DNA of 64,000 nt from contig NC_022524.1 in NCBI RefSeq assembly GCF_000473245.1, forward strand, positions 1,016,501 to 1,080,500. Reading direction: 5' to 3'. Source of the stretch: Bacillus infantis NRRL B-14911. GTDB taxonomy: Bacteria; Bacillota; Bacilli; Bacillales; Cytobacillaceae. Under the pieces are notes generated by a model that worked only from the letters and a program-made list of their open reading frames with translations, made no database searches and had not been told where the DNA came from. The first letter of the stretch is position 1; each line of letters starts with the position of its first letter. Below, piece by piece: positions 56,010 through 64,000 of this stretch. The position numbers and the translations under genes were made by a program.

Positions 56010-57055
56010 TGAGACTAGATCAGGAACTGTTTGTTCTCGCTGCAGCGGCCCTTTCCATTACAGGAATATTGACAGTCATACTGGTGTATCTCGTGATTAG
56101 AAAAGCTTTTGAAATAACAGCAAGGCGGAAGGTTGAAGATTGGAAGCAAAAACTGAACCTTCCGCTGTTTTCTTTTTTATATGAAGGGAAGCAGCTGGAG
56201 GAAGCTGCCCTGGCTGACCGGGCAAGCCTGCTGGCTGCTGAGGAGCTCCTCGGTCATTATGCGGATATCCTTGAAGGGGAGCAGGAAAAAGAAAATCTTT
56301 CTTTTTTTGCAGAGTCCTATCTTAGGGGCCATTATGCCAAAGGACTTCAAAGCAGAAAGTGGAGTACGCGGATAAATTCGCTTTATCATATAGAGGATTT
56401 CCATTTGAAAAGTCTGGAGGGAGAAGTACTGCGGATTGCCGAAAGCGGGGGAAGCTCAACTTCTGAAAAAGTCCAGGCCTTCAAGATCCTGGCAGATTTC
56501 CAGAGTGAGAATCTATTCATGCTGCTGGATTCCCGGAGTTTGCCGTTCTCGGAATTCGATCTCAGGAATATTCTAATCCGGCTTGATGACAAAGGTTTTG
56601 GCCGATTTGTTGAAGGCTTTAGAACTTCTCCGGAAAGACTGCAGTTTGCTGTATTGGATGTGATTGCTGTCAACAAGCAGCTTGGTTATCTTCGTTTTGT
56701 GGAAGAGGTGTTCATGTCCGAGGCGGGGGAAATGAGGCTCCGGGCATTGAAGGCATTAGCTTCAATAGGATATACAGAGGATATAGCCCCTTATGAGGAA
56801 CTCGCTGAATCTTCCAGCTGGCAGGAACGGATGCTTGCCGCCAAGCTTTTCGGCAGCTTAAAAGACGAAGGGCTGCTCCCAAGGCTGGCAGAAATGCTGC
56901 ACGATTCATCCTGGTATGTAAGATCACAGGCAGGCCAGTCTATCTTGGCTTTTTCAAAGGGGAAAGAAATATTGCAGAAAGTAATTGATAGTTCGCATGA
57001 TCCTTATGCCAGGGATATGGCTTGGGAATGGATGCAAAAAGGGGAGCGGCACTGA
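56009..57055 (+). CDS. Membrane-anchored HEAT-repeat protein
   Basis: A 348-aa protein. One membrane helix (LFVLAAAALSITGILTVILVYLVI, residues ~7-30) is followed by about 300 residues of helical repeats; the last ones (LRALKALASIGYTEDIAPY, RMLAAKLFGSLKDEGLLPRL, VRSQAGQSILAFSKG) are clear HEAT repeats. It is probably a scaffold or adaptor facing the cytosol, between the signalling proteins and the glycosyltransferase encoded next. The gene overlaps both neighbours (TAATG and TGATG), so equal amounts are likely made. Confidence 0.8.
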   Translation: MRLDQELFVLAAAALSITGILTVILVYLVIRKAFEITARRKVEDWKQKLNLPLFSFLYEGKQLEEAALADRASLLAAEELLGHYADILEGEQEKENLSFFAESYLRGHYAKGLQSRKWSTRINSLYHIEDFHLKSLEGEVLRIAESGGSSTSEKVQAFKILADFQSENLFMLLDSRSLPFSEFDLRNILIRLDDKGFGRFVEGFRTSPERLQFAVLDVIAVNKQLGYLRFVEEVFMSEAGEMRLRALKALASIGYTEDIAPYEELAESSSWQERMLAAKLFGSLKDEGLLPRLAEMLHDSSWYVRSQAGQSILAFSKGKEILQKVIDSSHDPYARDMAWEWMQKGERH

Positions 57056-58467
57056 TGCTGGCAGTTTTATGGGAGAATGCCGCTTTGTTTTTTGGCTGGT
57101 TCATCGCTGTTTATATGGTGATTGTCATCTTTTTTTACACAGTTGTTCTTGCTATTTCGATGGTTCAGCTGCGAAGGGAATACCGTCTTAAGCGCGACCG
57201 GATCTATGAGGAATATATGAGTGAGATTTATACAAAGCCTGTTTCCATCATTGTCCCTGCCTATAATGAAGAAGCTGGGATCATCCAGAGTGTCAGGTCC
57301 CTTTTGAGCATCAGCTATCCTGAGTATGAGATTCTGGTTGTGAATGACGGATCGAAGGATGGAACACTGGCAAAGATGATAGGGCACTATGAAATGATAA
57401 AAGTGGATAAGGCTGTCAGAAAGCAGGTGGAGACAAAGGAGATTAAAGGTATTTACCAGTCCCGCCTGCTGCCTAATTTATACTTGATCGATAAGGAGAA
57501 TGGAGGAAAAGCCGATGCGCTCAACGCCGGCTTGAATATCTCCCATTATCCTTATATCTGTTCCCTGGACGGGGATTCTGTCCTGGAGCATGATGCGTTC
57601 CTTAAGGTGATGAAGCCGATCATTGATTCGAATGAAGAGGTGATTGCATCCGGAGGAAGCATCAGGATTGCGAATGGCTGTGAAATCAAGGATGGAAACC
57701 TGCTGAAGGTAGGGCTTGCCAGGGAACCGCTCGTCATCATGCAGATCATTGAATACCTGCGGGCTTTTCTGATGGGCCGCATCGGGCTGAGCCGTCATAA
57801 TCTGCTGCTGATCATTTCGGGTGCATTTGGCGTTTTTTCAAAACGTTGGGTGCTGGAGGCAGGCGGGTACAGAACCGATACTGTCGGCGAGGATATGGAG
57901 CTTGTGGTCAGGATGCACCGGCTTATTAAAGAAAAAGGGCTGAAGAAGCGGATCGTCTATGTCCCCGACCCGGTCTGCTGGACGGAAGTGCCGGAAAGCG
58001 CGACTTTCCTGAGGAAGCAGAGGGGCAGGTGGCACAGGGGGCTGTTCGAAAGTTTGTGGACTCACCGGAAGCTGACCTTTAATCCGAAATATGGGGCAAT
58101 CGGGTTCATCTCCTTCCCGTATTTCTGGGTTGTCGAATTTTTCGGGCCGATTGTCGAGCTGCTTGGCTATGCCTATGTGGTGCTGTCACTGTTCCTTGGG
58201 GGGATTTATCTGGAGTTTGCCATTCTGATCTTCCTGCTTTCCTGCCTCTACGGTTCTATTTTTTCAATGGCAGCGGTTTTGCTTGAAGAATGGAGCCTGC
58301 GCAAGTATCCGAAGGTGTCTGATTTGCTGAAGCTGTTCTTCTACTCTCTGACAGAAACCTTATGGTATCGCCCTCTAACAGTATTTTGGAGGTGCGAGGG
58401 CATCTGGAAGCTGATCAGGGGAGATAAGAGCTGGGGAGAAATGAAACGAAAAGGTGTGTCTGAATGA
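57055..58467 (+). CDS. Processive family 2 glycosyltransferase (BcsA/PgaC-like)
   Basis: A 470-aa membrane enzyme. Two helices at the N-terminus are followed by the GT-A domain (KPVSIIVPAYNEE, VVNDGSKDG), the UDP-sugar Asp pair in CSLDGDSV (~residue 171), the catalytic base in GEDMEL (~277) and the processive motif RKQRGRWHRG (~321), then three or four C-terminal helices that form the export channel. This D-D-D-QRGRW set marks polymerising and secreting synthases. No PilZ domain is present, so c-di-GMP must act indirectly, if at all. I chose ATG 57055 (GGGGAG upstream, overlapping the previous TGA). Confidence 0.92.
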   Translation: MLAVLWENAALFFGWFIAVYMVIVIFFYTVVLAISMVQLRREYRLKRDRIYEEYMSEIYTKPVSIIVPAYNEEAGIIQSVRSLLSISYPEYEILVVNDGSKDGTLAKMIGHYEMIKVDKAVRKQVETKEIKGIYQSRLLPNLYLIDKENGGKADALNAGLNISHYPYICSLDGDSVLEHDAFLKVMKPIIDSNEEVIASGGSIRIANGCEIKDGNLLKVGLAREPLVIMQIIEYLRAFLMGRIGLSRHNLLLIISGAFGVFSKRWVLEAGGYRTDTVGEDMELVVRMHRLIKEKGLKKRIVYVPDPVCWTEVPESATFLRKQRGRWHRGLFESLWTHRKLTFNPKYGAIGFISFPYFWVVEFFGPIVELLGYAYVVLSLFLGGIYLEFAILIFLLSCLYGSIFSMAAVLLEEWSLRKYPKVSDLLKLFFYSLTETLWYRPLTVFWRCEGIWKLIRGDKSWGEMKRKGVSE

Positions 58468-61400
58468 AAAAAATGTTTACGAAATCACAGGCTGCCGTAT
58501 TCGGTGTGGTCGTCGGCATTCTTTTGCTCCTGACAAGTCCTTTCTGGCTGTGGCAGCTTGCACCGGACAAGACGCTAGAGGCATTGATCATTGATAAAAC
58601 CGTGCCTGATGAAACTTACCGGGAGCATAAAGGCCTTGTCTGGATTCTGAACAATGGCAAATGGCAGAGAAGAAATGGCGAACATTATGAGGTAAAGAGC
58701 GACTACAGCGGGTTTAAGCCGCTTGGGGAAGATGAATATAAAGTAAAGCCGCTTCCGGAAAATCTTGAAAAATATGATGTCTTTTATCTCGCTGACCAAT
58801 ACGGTGTGTATGAAGAGGAATTTTTCGGCAGCAACAGTCTGGGCGAAAGATCGGACAGCATCTATGGTGGCCTTCAGGCTGAAGAGGCTGACAGGCTAAG
58901 GGATGCCCTTATTCATTCAGAAGGAAAGACGCTGATTGCTGAATTCAATACATTTGCAGACCCGACAGATGATGCTGCCCGGGAGAAAATCACCTCGCTC
59001 CTGAATATCAGCTGGAGCGGCTGGATAGGCAGATATTTTCCTGACCTGTCATCTGATGAAGTCCCTGTCTGGGTGAAGGAACAGGAAAAGAGCTGGGATT
59101 ATGAAGGCCCTGGCCTTGTACTGGTCAACAAAGACAATCATATTGTGGTATTCGGCGAAGAGGACCTCGAGGGAGAAGGTGCCCTTTTCAGCTACACCGA
59201 AGCAGGGGCTGAGAAGCTGGGTGCAGAGGGGGAGTCCCGCTATTCATACTGGTTTGATATTGTTGAAGCGAATAACCAGGAGGAAGTACTGGCAACCTAT
59301 CAGCTTCCCCTTAAAAAGGAAGCAGAAAAAGAACTGGAGGGATACGGGATCCCATCCGTCATCCCGGCTGTCATCCAGCATGTGAATGCAAAATATTCTT
59401 CCTATTATTTTGCAGGTGACTTTGCGGATGAAGCGGAGGTTCCCGGTATTTATCAGACAAAGGGTCTCGATGTCTGGAAAGGGAATTTCAGCTCACGGGA
59501 TTCTTTCTATTGGAATACGTATGTCCCGTTGATGAAAACAATCCTGGAAAGAGGCACCGGCCTGCATCATGAGCAGGAAAAGCCGGAAATTGCCGGGCAG
59601 AACGGGATCATAACGAACAGCAGGACCGGAAGCGAGTATATTCAAGTCCGTAAAGGCGGCAAGTGGGAAAATCTCCTGATTAAAGGCGTTAACATGGGCA
59701 TAGCAAAGCCAGGCTCTTTTCCAGGGGAAACGGCCATTACGAAAGATGAATATCTCCGCTGGTTCAAGGCAATAGGAGCCATGAACAGTAATGCCGTACG
59801 TGTTTATACCCTCCATCCGCCAGGTTTCTATGAAGCTTTTTATGAATATAATCAAACTGCTGAACACCCGCTGTATTTATTCCATGGAGCGTGGGTGAAC
59901 GAAGAGAATCTTGTCAGTGAACAAAATGCCTACAGCAGACTTGTAACAGATTATTTTAAAACTGAATTGAAGCATATGGTGGATATTATCCACGGAAACG
60001 CAAGCCTGCCGGAACGGCCGGGCCATGCTTCAGGGGAATATAAGTATGATATATCGGAGTATGTGCTGGGATTCATGATCGGGATCGAGTGGGATCCTGA
60101 AGCAGTCTTACAGACAAATGCAGGCAATGAAGGGAAGGGCTCTTTTTCCGGGAAATATTTTCAGACTGAAAATGCCTCCCCGTTCGAAGGCTGGATCGCC
60201 CGGATGATGGATTATACGGCAGAGTACGAATCAGGGCAATATGGATGGCAGCATACAATGAGCTTTACAAACTGGGTGACCACTGATCTTCTGGACCATC
60301 CGGCCGAGCCTTCGGAGGATGAAGACAAAGCAGTGGTGGATCCGAATCATATCCTGCCGGCGGAAGGATTTATAGCCGGGATGTTTGCTTCCTACCATAT
60401 CTATCCTTACTATCCCGATTTCCTGAATTATGAAAAGAAGTATGTGAATTATATAGATTCACAGGGAGAAAAAAATAACTATGCCGGATATCTGAATGAT
60501 TTAAAAAAGGTCCACTCTATGCCAGTCCTGGTGGCTGAGTTCGGCGTTCCTGCTTCAAGGGGAATGACTCATGAAAATGTAGACGGGATGGACCAGGGGC
60601 ATCATTCGGAAGAAGAGCAGGGGGAAATAAACAAACGCCTCTTCGAATCTATTATGGATGAAGGCTACGCCGGCGGCCTTGTATTTACTTGGCAGGATGA
60701 GTGGTTCAAGCGTACTTGGAATACGATGGATTATGACAATCCTGACAGGCGGCCGTTCTGGTCCAATATGCAGACGAACGAGCAGCACTTTGGGCTGCTG
60801 GCGTTTGAGCCCGGCAAATATGAAGCTGGCATCTATCCGGATGGTCTTACAGGCGATTGGGATAAGCTTGGTGCAGAGCCCCTCTTTAAAAGCAGCCAAA
60901 AAGAAGATGCAATAAAGGCTTTATATGCGGCATCAAATGAAGAATACCTTTATCTCCGCCTCGACTACAGCAGGCCTCTGGATTGGGGAAGGGACAGCAC
61001 GCATCTGCTGCTTGATACTATCAAGGATCAGGGGCAGAGAACTGTCCCGCTTGGAAACGAAGCTGAAGCTGCTGCCGATTTCGGGGTCGATTATTCTATT
61101 AATCTTACAGGGGAAGATACATCGAATATGATGGTAGACAGCTATTATGACACTTTCTATTATCAGTACGGAGAGCTGCTGAATATGCTCCCGGAAAGAC
61201 CATATGCAGCTCAAAAGGATAATGGGATTTTCCATCCGATCAGATTGGCTTTGAATAAAGAACTGACGATTCCATCTACCGGAAAAACCCTTCCGTTTTC
61301 TTCTTATGAAACAGGGAAACTTATGTTCGGCAATGCCAATCCGGAAAGTGAAGATTTCAACTCCCTGACCGATATAAGTATAAGTGATGACAGGAAAACG

Positions 61401-61718
61401 CTGGAGCTGAGGATTCCGTGGCTGCTCCTGAATGTAAAGGATCCAAGCAGCCGGGAAATACAGGGAGACCTTTGGCAATCCGGCCTATCCGGAAGCAGCA
61501 TCATCGAGTCTATCACAATAGGTGCAGCCGTCACAGAAAATGGAAAATTGGCAGGCACCGCTCCGGCAATGACTGATGGAGTAATAAAGGAAGAAGATTC
61601 TTTCAAATATTCCTGGAAAAGCTGGGAGGAGCCGCAATACCATGAAAGGCTAAAGCAGTCCTACTGGATCATGAAAGATGCATTCAGTAAAGCAGCTGCT
61701 GGAGGAGGAGCGAAATGA
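58464..61718 (+). CDS. Large membrane-anchored glycoside hydrolase-like protein
   Basis: A 1084-aa protein. One N-terminal helix (AVFGVVVGILLLLTSPFWLW) anchors it outside the membrane. Residues ~400-790 look like a GH2/GH5-type TIM barrel: LIKGVNMG, MNSNAVRVYTLHPPGFYEAF, a possible acid/base Glu in IGIEWDP (~540), a possible nucleophile Glu in LVAEFGVPA (~690), and GGLVFTWQDEWFK. The last ~270 residues are beta-rich, like a carbohydrate-binding DOMON/CBM9-type domain. It probably trims, cleaves or transglycosylates the polymer made by the glycosyltransferase. It overlaps its neighbours by 4 nt on both sides. I do not recognise an exact family. Confidence 0.75.
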   Translation: MKKMFTKSQAAVFGVVVGILLLLTSPFWLWQLAPDKTLEALIIDKTVPDETYREHKGLVWILNNGKWQRRNGEHYEVKSDYSGFKPLGEDEYKVKPLPENLEKYDVFYLADQYGVYEEEFFGSNSLGERSDSIYGGLQAEEADRLRDALIHSEGKTLIAEFNTFADPTDDAAREKITSLLNISWSGWIGRYFPDLSSDEVPVWVKEQEKSWDYEGPGLVLVNKDNHIVVFGEEDLEGEGALFSYTEAGAEKLGAEGESRYSYWFDIVEANNQEEVLATYQLPLKKEAEKELEGYGIPSVIPAVIQHVNAKYSSYYFAGDFADEAEVPGIYQTKGLDVWKGNFSSRDSFYWNTYVPLMKTILERGTGLHHEQEKPEIAGQNGIITNSRTGSEYIQVRKGGKWENLLIKGVNMGIAKPGSFPGETAITKDEYLRWFKAIGAMNSNAVRVYTLHPPGFYEAFYEYNQTAEHPLYLFHGAWVNEENLVSEQNAYSRLVTDYFKTELKHMVDIIHGNASLPERPGHASGEYKYDISEYVLGFMIGIEWDPEAVLQTNAGNEGKGSFSGKYFQTENASPFEGWIARMMDYTAEYESGQYGWQHTMSFTNWVTTDLLDHPAEPSEDEDKAVVDPNHILPAEGFIAGMFASYHIYPYYPDFLNYEKKYVNYIDSQGEKNNYAGYLNDLKKVHSMPVLVAEFGVPASRGMTHENVDGMDQGHHSEEEQGEINKRLFESIMDEGYAGGLVFTWQDEWFKRTWNTMDYDNPDRRPFWSNMQTNEQHFGLLAFEPGKYEAGIYPDGLTGDWDKLGAEPLFKSSQKEDAIKALYAASNEEYLYLRLDYSRPLDWGRDSTHLLLDTIKDQGQRTVPLGNEAEAAADFGVDYSINLTGEDTSNMMVDSYYDTFYYQYGELLNMLPERPYAAQKDNGIFHPIRLALNKELTIPSTGKTLPFSSYETGKLMFGNANPESEDFNSLTDISISDDRKTLELRIPWLLLNVKDPSSREIQGDLWQSGLSGSSIIESITIGAAVTENGKLAGTAPAMTDGVIKEEDSFKYSWKSWEEPQYHERLKQSYWIMKDAFSKAAAGGGAK

Positions 61719-62086
61719 ACAGAATTTTACTGGCAGAAGATGAAGATATATTGAGAATGCTGATTGTGGATACGCTGGAAGACGGCGATTTCGAAGTGGA
61801 TGAGGCAGCAGATGGACAGGAGGCGCTGGATTTATTTCAGTCAGGAGATTACAGCCTCCTGATCATTGATTATATGATGCCTGTATACACGGGGCTTGAG
61901 GTCATCGAAAAGATAAGGGCCAATAGTGAAAAAAATCATGTCAAGATTCTCATGCTGTCAGCAAAAAGCCAGCAGTTTGAGCAGGACAGGGTGCTGGAAG
62001 CAGGGGCCGATTATTTTATGGCCAAGCCGTTCAGCCCGCTGGAGCTCCTTGAAAAGGTAGAGGAAATACTGAATGAAAATCAATGA
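61715..62086 (+). CDS. Single-domain response regulator (CheY-like)
   Basis: A 123-aa receiver with acidic pocket LLAEDEDI, phosphoacceptor Asp in LLIIDYMMPVYTG, the conserved Ser in ILMLSAK and the Lys in MAKPFSP. It has no output domain, so it works as a phosphate relay, perhaps to the Hpt domain of the first protein of the operon. It starts in a 4-nt overlap (ATGA) with the hydrolase gene and overlaps the kinase gene by 14 nt. Confidence 0.93.
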   Translation: MNRILLAEDEDILRMLIVDTLEDGDFEVDEAADGQEALDLFQSGDYSLLIIDYMMPVYTGLEVIEKIRANSEKNHVKILMLSAKSQQFEQDRVLEAGADYFMAKPFSPLELLEKVEEILNENQ

Positions 62087-64000
62087 TTATTTTAAAAAGA
62101 GCCTATCGAGGCAGTTTGCCGGGTTAATGGGTGTCTTTATTTTCTTTTTCATTGCCGGAACGATTGTGCTGGTCATCCTGCAGCAGAACCTCAGCGATTC
62201 TTATAATGAAAAGCGGGCTGAACTCGTTAAAAAGGAAGCGCTCGTCCAGGAAATCGACAGTACCTTCAATCGTGTATTCTTCGATGTAAGAGGCTATTTG
62301 GCATTTGACAACGATGATATGAGGATCAGCGCACAGTCAAAGCAGCCGGAGCTGAGAAAGATGGGGAAGCAGCTGGATGAACTTGCTGCCTCCCAGGATG
62401 ATAAGGCATATGCGAGAGAAGTAAGGGAGTTTATTGATTACTATTTTATTGAAAAACTGCCTGCTACGGTAAACTATTTTGAAACCGGGAGAATAGAAGA
62501 GGTCAAGAGATTGGCAAGCACCGGAGCGACTGCGAGGGTAAATACTTTCCAGGATGATTCGCTTAAATATCTGCAGGGAATAAATGACCAGCTTAATGAA
62601 GAAGCGGAAGGCCTGATGGAGAAGCAATCTTATATCCAGATGGGCTTTGTCTTATTCAGCTTTGTCATCCTTGTCCTTTTGGCACGGATTACCCGGGTAA
62701 TGTTCCGTAGAGTCGGACAGCCGCTTGCTGACTTTGCAGCTGCTGCCAATGAGATTGCGGCAGGGCGCGAAGCAGTGATAACCGTCGAATCCAGCAGAGA
62801 GGATGAACTCGGCGCATTATCGGTCGCATTCCAGAAAATGGTCTGGAGTGTGCAGGACAAAGAACAGGACCTGACTGCCCAGAATGAAGAGCTGCTCGCC
62901 CAGCAGGATGAGCTCCAGGCCCAGCAGACTGAGCTGGAGGAGATGCTCGAAGCTTTGCGCGAGAACGAGCTGAAGCTGAAGCGGAGGAATGACTTGACGA
63001 ATGGAATTTCCAGCTCCCTGGACCTTCAGAGCATCCTTGACAGCATTGTGGTCAATATGTGCGGAATCATCAGTGCCGATAGAGGGATGATCGGACTTCT
63101 GAACACAAAGGCAGCAGCGGCTTACGCCATTTCAGCATCAGGTGTGGAGCAGTTTATGGACCACATTGAAAACGGGCTTCACGAAAGGCTGATCCAGTCA
63201 AAAAAATCCTTTGCCATAAAAAGGGAGCTGCTGGCTGGAGAAAAGGGTTATCATGAGGAAGTGTCCTACAGCTATGATTTATATCTGCCAGTCATTTCCT
63301 CCAAGGACGAGGTTATAGCAGTGATGCTGTTCAGCCGCTTCGGATCTCCATTCTCGGAGAAGCAGATGGATGAATATGAAGCATTATCCAGGCAGGTAGG
63401 AATCAGTCTGGACAATATCAGCTTATACAGCCAGTCAGAGGAAGAACGGAAGCTTAACAAAGATATCCTGAATACAGTCCAGGAGGGCATCCAGATGGTG
63501 AGCCGCTCAGGGGCCATCCTGCAGGCGAACCGCCAGCTGGAAGAGATGTTCACCTGCCCGGGTGCTGCCGGAAGGCTGGAAAATCTCCCATGGGAAATTT
63601 GGTCGGCCGAAATGGCAAATAAGGTTGAGCAGCCTGATGAATTTTTGGCTTTCCTTCAAAATGCGGTTCATAGTGACAGCTGTGAGATGGAGAGCATCAT
63701 CTATCAAATGAAGCAAACGGGGCAGGTCATCAAAATGTACTGCGAAGGCCTCGGGCAGGAAGATGAAAGGATCGGCACCGTGCTGGTGCATCGCGACATA
63801 ACAAAAGAATTTGAAGTCGATCAAATGAAGTCTGAGTTTGTGAGCACTGTCAGCCATGAGCTGCGCACACCGCTCGCGAGCATCCTCGGCTTCACCGAAC
63901 TGATGCTGAACAGAGAGCTGAAGCCTGATAAGCAGAAAAAATATTTGACGACCATTTATAATGAAGCCAGGAGGCTGACTTCCCTCATCAATGATTTCCT
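62073..64000 (+). CDS. Membrane sensor histidine kinase, HAMP-GAF-PAS-HisKA (partial)
   Basis: The frame starts at ATG 62073 (MKINDYFKKSLSRQFAGLMG) and is open to the window end (642 codons seen). One helix at ~15-37 (GVFIFFFIAGTIVLVILQQN), an extracytoplasmic helical sensor of about 150 residues, a second helix near 190-208 and HAMP. Then come a Gln/Glu-rich coiled coil (QNEELLAQQDELQAQQTELE), a GAF domain (DLQSILDSIVVNMCGIISAD), a PAS-like domain, and HisKA with its His near residue 592 (FVSTVSHELRTPLASILGF). The ATPase domain is cut off. It should phosphorylate the adjacent response regulator. Confidence 0.92.
   Translation, partial: MKINDYFKKSLSRQFAGLMGVFIFFFIAGTIVLVILQQNLSDSYNEKRAELVKKEALVQEIDSTFNRVFFDVRGYLAFDNDDMRISAQSKQPELRKMGKQLDELAASQDDKAYAREVREFIDYYFIEKLPATVNYFETGRIEEVKRLASTGATARVNTFQDDSLKYLQGINDQLNEEAEGLMEKQSYIQMGFVLFSFVILVLLARITRVMFRRVGQPLADFAAAANEIAAGREAVITVESSREDELGALSVAFQKMVWSVQDKEQDLTAQNEELLAQQDELQAQQTELEEMLEALRENELKLKRRNDLTNGISSSLDLQSILDSIVVNMCGIISADRGMIGLLNTKAAAAYAISASGVEQFMDHIENGLHERLIQSKKSFAIKRELLAGEKGYHEEVSYSYDLYLPVISSKDEVIAVMLFSRFGSPFSEKQMDEYEALSRQVGISLDNISLYSQSEEERKLNKDILNTVQEGIQMVSRSGAILQANRQLEEMFTCPGAAGRLENLPWEIWSAEMANKVEQPDEFLAFLQNAVHSDSCEMESIIYQMKQTGQVIKMYCEGLGQEDERIGTVLVHRDITKEFEVDQMKSEFVSTVSHELRTPLASILGFTELMLNRELKPDKQKKYLTTIYNEARRLTSLINDF

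Overview
The window looks like the chromosome of a spore-forming member of the Bacillaceae. It carries the perR-ygzB-ygxA-rRNA-tRNA block known from the Bacillus subtilis rrnD region, the queG-yhbB-trmL and prkA/yhbH sporulation neighbourhoods, a CotF-type coat protein, a KinB-like kinase, strong AGGAGG ribosome binding sites and many TTG/GTG starts. I cannot name the species from memory of the 16S sequence. A lineage near Cytobacillus/Mesobacillus/Bacillus infantis is only a guess.

Layout. 1-8.2 kb: the tail of an oligopeptide-type ABC permease, a palindromic interspersed repeat, YqjA, a lone glutamate synthase large-subunit homologue with an unusual translation start, and GsaB. 8.2-17.3 kb: a two-copy structured repeat, an ABC-2 exporter (ATPase plus two permeases), a small K+ channel-like protein, thiol peroxidase, a hydroxyacid dehydrogenase with a PduO adenosyltransferase, then PerR with its own Per box, YgzB and YgxA. 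17.3-24.4 kb: two rRNA promoters, 16S-23S-5S, and a run of 17 intact tRNA genes interrupted by two 5' tRNA fragments. 24.5-33.3 kb: a carbohydrate island (two permeases, binding lipoprotein, YesM/YesN two-component pair, ThuA and two Gfo/Idh/MocA dehydrogenases). It suggests import of a disaccharide and its degradation through a 3-keto derivative, using an ATPase encoded elsewhere.

33.3-44.1 kb: a B3/B4 protein, QueG, an amidase-fold protein, TrmL, a nitroreductase, a 53-bp tandem hairpin array, PrkA, a secreted polysaccharide deacetylase, YhbH, and microproteins of 30, 57, 45 and 70 aa. The 70-aa Cys-rich one lies behind a c-di-GMP-I (GEMM) riboswitch. 44.4-54 kb: a TerD-zinc ribbon-TerB fusion, a second copy of the palindromic repeat, an aldo/keto reductase, an operon of two DUF1538 membrane proteins with a double-PII protein, a CotF-type protein, an Mpg glycosylase, ProC, a GNAT enzyme and a KinB-like kinase.

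54.2-64 kb holds the most system-like locus. A tightly overlapping operon encodes an Hpt-REC-GGDEF-REC diguanylate cyclase, a membrane-anchored HEAT protein, a processive BcsA/PgaC-like glycosyltransferase, a 1084-aa anchored glycoside hydrolase, a single-domain response regulator and a GAF/PAS histidine kinase cut by the window end. The parts suggest an exopolysaccharide synthase under phosphorelay and c-di-GMP control. Its 200-nt leader can fold into an intrinsic terminator or a competing hairpin. With the riboswitch at 44.2 kb, c-di-GMP signalling is a recurring theme of the right half of the window.
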